Positions 6,341 to 10,897 of a stretch of 10,897 nucleotides of DNA are shown piece after piece. The DNA lies in the NCBI GenBank assembly GCA_964242325.1, contig CAXTCI010000182.1, positions 1-10,897 on the forward strand, given 5' to 3'. The stretch comes from DASWOJ01 sp964242325 (GTDB lineage: Bacteria > Pseudomonadota > Alphaproteobacteria > Acetobacterales > Acetobacteraceae). The notes under the pieces are model-generated. The model saw only the letters and a list, made by a program, of their open reading frames with translations. It made no database searches and had not been told where the DNA came from. A program made the translations under genes and the position numbers. Each line of letters starts with the position of its first letter. The first letter of the stretch is position 1.

Positions 6341-6346
6341 CCTCCT
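6341..6346 (-). promoter_or_regulatory. Shine-Dalgarno sequence fixing the puhC GTG start
   Basis: AGGAGG on the - strand, 7 nt before the GTG at 6333-6331. It is a perfect anti-SD match and decides the start among several upstream in-frame possibilities. Confidence 0.85.
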
Positions 6347-6376
6347 CGTCTGCCGGGCGGTTTGCGCCGGGCTGTT

Positions 6377-7036
6377 TTATGCGGCGACCGGCGTTTGCGC
6401 GCCGACGCCGGGGTGGTCCGGCTGCGCCAGGACGGGCGCCGGCATGTCCGCCGAGGCCGCCAGGGCACGCCCTAGGATCTGCCCGGCGTAAGACGCGTCC
6501 GGGATGGCGCGCAGCGCAGGCTCGGCCCGCGCCATGCGCCACGGCCGCGCATGCGGCCACAGCATGAGGTACGCTAGCCGGTCTCCGGGGTGCAGCGAAA
6601 GACAGATATCGCCGAATCCGCCCTTGCCTACTCGCAGCGATGCGGAATCCACCTTGGCGAAGGGCAGGTTCATCGTCATCGGCAGCACCAGGCCCATCTG
6701 CACCACCACGCGCTTGTTGGTGATCGAGTAGATCGTGCTGCGCCCGACGCCCCAGGCGTAGCCTGTCAGCACCAGGATCGGCACCAGGCCAAAGCCGGCC
6801 AGCTTCACCGTGCTGAGCGCCAGGGCCGCCGCGGGCGTACCGCCGATCAGGCCGGACACGAAGCACCAGGCGACGATCACGGCGAAGTAAATCGCCAGCC
6901 CGCGGATGTGGAACGCCTGCAGCGCCAGCACGCGCCAGTCCGGAACGCCCTGCCATAGCAGCCGCTCGCCCTCGGGCAGGCGGGATGGCATGCCTTGCGG
7001 CGCTTCACCGCGGAACGCCGTTTGACGGGCGCTCAC
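6377..7036 (-). CDS. puhB: Photosynthetic complex assembly protein PuhB
   Basis: PuhB is an inner-membrane protein that assists reaction-centre and LH1 assembly in Rhodobacter. The product is 219 residues, close to the usual ~215. The family N-terminal motif LPEGERLLWQGVPDW (about residues 19-33) is clear. Hydrophobic segments follow (IRGLAIYFAVIVAWCFVSG; KLAGFGLVPILVLTGYAWGV), then a PH-like segment found in bacterial membrane bPH2 proteins (STIYSITNKRVVVQMG, LPMTMNLPFAKVDS). The last ~35 residues are Ala/Pro-rich and probably disordered. The GTG at 7036 is preferred: it overlaps the puhA stop as GTGA, with GGAG about 10 nt upstream, and gives MSARQTAFRGEAPQGMPSRL, a typical lead-in. The in-frame ATG at codon 16 is a less likely alternative. 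Confidence 0.92.
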   Translation of the reverse strand: MSARQTAFRGEAPQGMPSRLPEGERLLWQGVPDWRVLALQAFHIRGLAIYFAVIVAWCFVSGLIGGTPAAALALSTVKLAGFGLVPILVLTGYAWGVGRSTIYSITNKRVVVQMGLVLPMTMNLPFAKVDSASLRVGKGGFGDICLSLHPGDRLAYLMLWPHARPWRMARAEPALRAIPDASYAGQILGRALAASADMPAPVLAQPDHPGVGAQTPVAA

Positions 7037-7803
7037 AGGATTGGCTCCGACCGCTTGGGCGTCGAATACAGGAAACCGCCGCCGAAGTAGCCCATCAGCT
7101 TTTCCTCCTCCAGGATCGTCACGGTGTCGGCGTTCTTCAGCCGCGGCACGTCGTGGAACTGCGCGCCGGTGATGGCGCCGACCCTGATCTGCCGGCGCTT
7201 GCGGTTGATGCGGGCGAAGTGCTGCGGCAGCAGGACCCGGCCGCTGCCGTCCGCCAGCTCCAGCTCGAAGTAGCGGATCACCACCTCCGAGCGGTCCACC
7301 CAACTGTCCACGACCGTCCCGGCCAGGGCGCCGTCATGGCCATGGACGGCCATGCCCTCGGGGTTCGGGTCCTCGGTGGCGATCCAGAACATCTGGTGGT
7401 TGCGCAGCGGCACGATTTTCGGCAGCTCGTCGTCGAAGGTGACGTCCGGCTTGTCCATCCGGTTCTGGGCGTAGGCTGCCGGGCCGACACCGTCCACCAG
7501 CGGGTTGCCGGTCGGCACGATGGGCGAGCCATTCCAGGATGCCGTGTGCCGCCCGGCCACGCGCTCCCCCTGCTCCTGGCGCGGCGCCAGGAAGACGTGG
7601 CCGTCGTGCATGATGAACGACTTGGGCGGCGGCGGCACCGGGAAGCCCGGGATGATCTCGCCCTTGACCTCGGTGACGAGCGGGTAGCCTTCACGCTTAT
7701 TCTCCCGCACCAGATAGAAGATCAGCCCGGCGAAGAAGAGCCAAAACGCATACAGCACGAGCTGCGCGACATCTATGTAGCCGGTGATGGAACCCGTTTG
7801 CAT
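7033..7803 (-). CDS. puhA: Photosynthetic reaction centre H subunit
   Basis: PuhA caps the cytoplasmic face of the L-M core, shields the quinone sites and carries the proton path to QB. The 256-residue length is normal. One N-terminal membrane helix (about 12-32, VAQLVLYAFWLFFAGLIFYLV) is followed by RENKREGYPL, the PPPPKSF stretch (57-63), and a cytoplasmic PRC-barrel domain (about 140-230) with GTVVDSWVDRSEVVIRYFEL. The ATG at 7803 has GGGAGGG (7811-7817, complement) 7 nt upstream, inside the last codons of lhaA; lhaA's stop lies 1 nt before this ATG. puhB starts inside the puhA stop (GTGA). In Rhodobacter the puhA promoter lies within lhaA; the same may hold here, but I did not identify it. 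Confidence 0.98.
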   Translation of the reverse strand: MQTGSITGYIDVAQLVLYAFWLFFAGLIFYLVRENKREGYPLVTEVKGEIIPGFPVPPPPKSFIMHDGHVFLAPRQEQGERVAGRHTASWNGSPIVPTGNPLVDGVGPAAYAQNRMDKPDVTFDDELPKIVPLRNHQMFWIATEDPNPEGMAVHGHDGALAGTVVDSWVDRSEVVIRYFELELADGSGRVLLPQHFARINRKRRQIRVGAITGAQFHDVPRLKNADTVTILEEEKLMGYFGGGFLYSTPKRSEPIL

Positions 7804-7804
7804 G

Positions 7805-9241
7805 TCACGTCCCTCCCAGGACTGCTTGTTCGTGTTCTCCGCGGAAGCCGGGCCGGGCCGGCGCCCAGCGCGCCAGCGGACCCACGGCGGCCAAGGTGCC
7901 GAACAGCAGGGCGACCTCGACCAGGTAGACGGCGACGTAGCCTGTCGCCGGGTTGACGAGCACGGGGCCCAGCGTGCCGGCGTCTGCCAGCGACGCCACC
8001 CCGTCACGCAACAGGCCGCCCATTGCCGCCGCGGCACCGGCTGCCGAGGCCTGAACTGCGCCCCAGACGCCCAGGGTCAGGCCCACCTGCCCGCGCGCCG
8101 CCGTCGCCATCGCCGCCGTCAAGGTGCAGTGCGCGAACAGGCCGGCGCCGAAGCCGATGCCCGCCACCCCCGACGCGAACAGCCCGGGGCTGCCCAGCGG
8201 CGCCGCGAAGATCAAGGCGGTGAAGGCCGCCAGTCCCGCAACCGCCCCGGAGGCCGCCAAGCGATACGGGTCCGCGCCGCGCCGCAGCACCCGGGCCGCC
8301 AGCGCGAAGCCGAACAGCCCGCCCACCGCCAGCACCGCCGTCATCGCCGTGGTGGCGCCTACCGGCAGGTGAAGCACCTGGCCGCCATAGGGCTCCAGCA
8401 GGATGTCCTGCATGGAGAAGGCCACGGTGCCGAAGCCCAGCGCCACCAGGCGCCGGCGCGCCTGCGCCCCGCGGTTGAACGCCCGCCAGGTTTCCACGAA
8501 GGTCGGCGCCGCCCGATCAGCGCGGGTGGCGGTGGGGTTGCGCGGCTCCTGCTTCCAGAGGGCAAGGGCATTGAGGACCATCGTCGTCAGCGCCGCGCCC
8601 TGGATCACTTGGATCAGGCGGACCTCGCTGAATGGGTGCAGCAGCACGCCGAACAGCAGGGCGCTGAACACCATGCCCAGCAGCAGCATCATGCACAGCA
8701 GGGCGACGACGGTCGGGTGCGACTCCGGCGGCGACAGGTCGGTGGCCAGGGCCAGACCGACCGTCTGCGTCGTGTGCAGGCCGGCGCCCACCAGCAGGAA
8801 TGCCAGCGCCGCGGCGGCCTGGCCGACCCAGGGTGCCGCGTTGCTGTCGCCGGATAGCAGGATCAGCGCGAACGGCATGATCGCCAGCCCGCCGAACTGC
8901 ACCAGCGTGCCCATCCATAGGTAGGGTACCCGCCGCCACCCGAGTACGGAGCGGTGGGTGTCCGACTTCCATCCCACCACGGCGCGGAACGGCGCGAACA
9001 GCAGGGGGAGCGAGATCATCGTTGCCACCAGCCAGGCGGGGACGCCCAGCTCGACGATCATTACCCGGTTGAGGGTGCCGATCAGCAGCACCGCCGCCAT
9101 GCCGACCGTGACCTGGAACAGCGCCAGGCGCAGCAGCCGCGGCATCGGCAGCGTGTCGGATGCCGCGTCGGCGAAGGGGAGGAAGCCCGGGCCGATCCCG
9201 CGCCAGACGCCCTGCATGCGCTGGTTCAGACGGGCGATCAT
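7805..9241 (-). CDS. lhaA: Light-harvesting complex assembly protein LhaA (PucC-like, BCD/MFS family)
   Basis: LhaA is a polytopic membrane protein of the bacteriochlorophyll-delivery branch of the major facilitator superfamily and is needed for LH1 assembly. The 478-residue length and about 12 hydrophobic segments fit. Conserved features near the N-terminus include LPFADAASDTLPMPRLLRLALFQV, TLNRVMIVELGVPAWLVA, and RAVVGWKSDTHRSVLGWRRVPYLWMGT (the loop after the second segment). Position between bchM and puhA is the classical place for lhaA (F1696 in R. capsulatus) rather than for pucC. The ATG at 9241 overlaps the bchM stop in an ATGA, implying coupled translation. puhA starts 1 nt after its stop. 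Confidence 0.94.
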   Translation of the reverse strand: MIARLNQRMQGVWRGIGPGFLPFADAASDTLPMPRLLRLALFQVTVGMAAVLLIGTLNRVMIVELGVPAWLVATMISLPLLFAPFRAVVGWKSDTHRSVLGWRRVPYLWMGTLVQFGGLAIMPFALILLSGDSNAAPWVGQAAAALAFLLVGAGLHTTQTVGLALATDLSPPESHPTVVALLCMMLLLGMVFSALLFGVLLHPFSEVRLIQVIQGAALTTMVLNALALWKQEPRNPTATRADRAAPTFVETWRAFNRGAQARRRLVALGFGTVAFSMQDILLEPYGGQVLHLPVGATTAMTAVLAVGGLFGFALAARVLRRGADPYRLAASGAVAGLAAFTALIFAAPLGSPGLFASGVAGIGFGAGLFAHCTLTAAMATAARGQVGLTLGVWGAVQASAAGAAAAMGGLLRDGVASLADAGTLGPVLVNPATGYVAVYLVEVALLFGTLAAVGPLARWAPARPGFRGEHEQAVLGGT

Positions 9242-9930
9242 GCGCGCACCATCTCTATGGCCTGGGAGATGTAGAAGCCGCCGGCCACCCGCTCGGTCCG
9301 GGCTGGGCGCCAGGCGGCCATGGCGGGGTCGGCGGCCATGAGCCGGGTTAGGTGGCCGGGGGTGATGGGCTCGATGGCGGGCGCCCGGTCGCCGCGCGGG
9401 AATAGCCGGCCGGCGGCGTGCATCACCGTCAGCAACGGGGTGCGCGGCGCGAAGGTGAACAGCACCGAGGTGTCTGCCAGGGCCGCAAGCTGCGCGGCGA
9501 CGCGGGCCATGTCGGGGGCGCGGTAGTGGATCAGGCTGTCCATCCCTACGACGTGGTCGAAGCGGCCCAGGGCCGGGTCGGTCATGTCGCCGCTGCGCCA
9601 GTCTATTTGCAGGCCCTTTGGTGTCCGGTCACGCGCTACGCCTACTAGGGTCGGGGATAGGTCTATGGCGACGACTTCGGCGCCGCGGCGCGCCGCCTCG
9701 ACTGCCAGCGCGCCAGTGCCGCAACCGGCGTCCAGCAGCCGGCGGCCGTGCAGGTCCGGCGGCAGCAGGGATAGCAGGGTTGTACGCATACGGTCCCGGC
9801 CGGCCCGGACGGTGGCGCGTATGCCGCTGACCGGCGCGTCCGAGGTCAGGCGCGCCCAGGCGGCGGCGGCTGTGCGGTCGAAGTAGGCCTCTAATTGGCC
9901 GCGGCGAGCTAGGTACGATGCGGTGGTCAT
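9238..9930 (-). CDS. bchM: Mg-protoporphyrin IX methyltransferase
   Basis: BchM transfers a methyl group from S-adenosylmethionine to the C13 propionate of Mg-protoporphyrin IX, producing the substrate of the AcsF cyclase encoded downstream. The 230-residue length is normal. The Rossmann-type SAM fold is visible: motif I LLDAGCGTGALA (65-76), then EVVAIDLS (85-92) ending in the acidic residue that binds ribose, and RFDHVVGMDSLIHYR (123-137), typical of BchM/ChlM. The start ATG at 9930 has GGAG about 8 nt upstream. bchL lies upstream with a 184-nt gap that holds a 148-bp repeat element; lhaA starts in its stop codon (ATGA). Confidence 0.96.
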   Translation of the reverse strand: MTTASYLARRGQLEAYFDRTAAAAWARLTSDAPVSGIRATVRAGRDRMRTTLLSLLPPDLHGRRLLDAGCGTGALAVEAARRGAEVVAIDLSPTLVGVARDRTPKGLQIDWRSGDMTDPALGRFDHVVGMDSLIHYRAPDMARVAAQLAALADTSVLFTFAPRTPLLTVMHAAGRLFPRGDRAPAIEPITPGHLTRLMAADPAMAAWRPARTERVAGGFYISQAIEMVRA

Positions 9931-9953
9931 TACCGGCTCCGTCCCGCTGCCTG

Positions 9954-10101
9954 CTCCGTCTCCCTCCGGGAGAGGGTCGGGGTGAGGGGGTCTTGGCTGC
10001 GGAGCGGGGCGCTGGCAGCACGGTCAGCACAGGGTCGCGAATCGGACGGCAGCGCGCTTGCCCGCCCCCTCACCCCGGCCCTCTCCCGGAGGGAGAGGGA
10101 G
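9954..10101. repeat. 148-bp REP/BIME-like miniature element, copy 2 (bchL-bchM gap)
   Basis: The left end (9954-9988) and right end (10067-10101) are 35-bp inverted repeats matching at 33 of 35 positions. The right end contains a perfect 9-bp hairpin (CCCTCTCCC, GGA loop, GGGAGAGGG); the left has the same with one mismatch. The core starts with GGTCTTGGCTGCGGAGCGG on the + strand (9989-10007), identical to the - strand of copy 1, so the two copies are oppositely oriented. Both are exactly 148 bp with 78-bp cores, though the cores diverge after about 20 bp. It occupies most of the bchL-bchM gap. No transposase or coding capacity is present. Confidence 0.9.
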
Positions 10102-10114
10102 AAGGAAGCAGCCA

Positions 10115-10897
10115 TTAGTCGTATCCTAGTAGGTCGAAGATTTCGCGGTCGCGCAACGGGGCGCCCAGCAGGGGCTCCGTTCCGGCCCAGAGCTGCGCGG
10201 CCAGGCGCATGTATTCGAGCTTGACGGCCTCCAGCTCCGGCGAGGACTCCATCTCGAACAGGGTGCATTTCTTCAGGCGGCTGCGGCGTATGGCGTCCAG
10301 GTCCGGGAAGTGCGCCAGCGAGCGCAGGCCGGTCGCCGCGTTGTAGCGGTCCACCTGGTCGGTCGCGGCGCTGCGGTTCACGATCACCCCGCCTAGCCGC
10401 ACGTCGTAGTTCTTGGCCTTGGCCTGGATCGCGGCGACGATGCGGTTCAGGGCGAAGATGCTGTCGAAATCGTTGGCGGCCACCACCACCGCCCGCCCCG
10501 CGTGCTGCAACGGGCTGGCGAAGCCGCCGCATACCACGTCGCCCAGCACGTCGAAGATCACCACGTCGGTTTCTTCGAGCAGGTGATGCTCCTTCAGCAG
10601 CTTCACCGTCTGGCCGACGACGTAACCGCCGCAGCCGGTGCCCGCCGGCGGGCCGCCGGCCTCAACGCACATCACGCCGTTGTAGCCGGGGAACACGAAG
10701 TCCTCGACCCGCAGCTCCTCCGAATGGAAGTTCACCCCTTCCAGCACGTCGATCACCGTTGGCAGCAACTGCTTGGTCAGGGTGAAGGTGCTGTCGTGCT
10801 TGGGGTCGCAGCCGATCTGCAGCACGCGCTTGCCGAGGTGGCTGAACGCCGCCGACAGGTTGCTGCTGGTGGTGCTCTTGCCGATGCCGCCCTTGCC
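10115..10897 (-). CDS. bchL: Dark protochlorophyllide reductase, ATP-binding iron-sulfur subunit (5' end beyond window)
   Basis: BchL is the NifH-like homodimeric reductase that passes electrons, with ATP hydrolysis, to the BchN-BchB catalytic component for light-independent reduction of protochlorophyllide. The visible 260 residues begin at the P-loop GKGGIGKSTTSS, so roughly the first 30-45 residues are beyond the right edge. Other signatures are LQIGCDPKHDST, the two [4Fe-4S] ligand regions VMCVEAGGPPAGTGCGG and DVLGDVVCGGF, and LGGVIVNRS. The stop is TAA at 10117-10115. An ATG at 10825 (MLQIGCDP in that frame) is internal and not the start. bchM lies downstream beyond a 148-bp repeat. NifH is ruled out by the C-terminus and the bch context. 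Confidence 0.97.
   Translation of the reverse strand, partial: GKGGIGKSTTSSNLSAAFSHLGKRVLQIGCDPKHDSTFTLTKQLLPTVIDVLEGVNFHSEELRVEDFVFPGYNGVMCVEAGGPPAGTGCGGYVVGQTVKLLKEHHLLEETDVVIFDVLGDVVCGGFASPLQHAGRAVVVAANDFDSIFALNRIVAAIQAKAKNYDVRLGGVIVNRSAATDQVDRYNAATGLRSLAHFPDLDAIRRSRLKKCTLFEMESSPELEAVKLEYMRLAAQLWAGTEPLLGAPLRDREIFDLLGYD

Noticed and set aside
7033..8037. 334-residue version of PuhA
   Set aside because: The first ~78 residues overlap lhaA out of frame and are Arg/Ser-rich; the ATG at 7803 has a strong ribosome-binding site and a standard PuhA N-terminus.
5711..10101. CRISPR array or tandem repeat
   Set aside because: There are only four 35-bp units, arranged as two inverted pairs 4 kb apart with no regular spacers.
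1..10897. tRNA, rRNA or insertion-sequence transposase genes
   Set aside because: No tRNA- or rRNA-like stretch and no transposase-like protein is visible on either strand.

Overview
This window is the puh end of a purple-bacterial photosynthesis gene cluster. High GC, the gene content and the gene order (bchL-bchM-lhaA-puhA-puhB-puhC-bciE-acsF-puhE-hemA) point to an aerobic or facultatively aerobic alphaproteobacterial phototroph, plausibly of the Rhodospirillales. The separate AcsF partner gene (bciE) fits Alphaproteobacteria better than Betaproteobacteria. The order-level placement is inference from gene order and from the neighbouring HiPIP gene.

Layout. Positions 3-1514 (+ strand) hold the 3' part of a fusion gene: a ThiF/E1-like adenylyltransferase tail joined to a nitroreductase domain (Rv1355c/MoeY-like). 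It runs convergently to everything else. Positions 1515-1708 are a gene-free convergent gap with two GC-rich hairpins built on the same TGCCCGG motif. All remaining genes are on the - strand. Read in transcription order (right to left) they are: bchL (3' part, running off the right edge), a 148-bp repeat element, bchM, lhaA, puhA, puhB, puhC, a second 148-bp element in opposite orientation, bciE, acsF, puhE, hemA, a 242-bp gap with two palindromes, and a small high-potential iron-sulfur protein (HiPIP) gene.

How the genes work together. HemA makes 5-aminolevulinate for tetrapyrroles. BchM methylates Mg-protoporphyrin IX. AcsF, probably with BciE, closes the isocyclic ring using O2. BchL is the ATP-driven reductase of the dark protochlorophyllide reductase. 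LhaA, PuhB, PuhC and PuhE are assembly factors for the LH1-reaction centre complex, and PuhA is the reaction-centre H subunit. HiPIP is a likely periplasmic electron carrier to the reaction centre. Most junctions are tight (4-nt overlaps at bchM/lhaA and puhA/puhB, a 1-nt overlap at bciE/acsF), which suggests co-transcription and translational coupling.

The most notable unexplained structure is the pair of 148-bp elements. Each has near-perfect 35-bp inverted ends, and each end carries its own 9-bp hairpin. They sit in two of the three longest gaps between the - strand genes, in opposite orientation. I see no novel defence or mobile system; most of the coding content is recognisable photosynthesis machinery.
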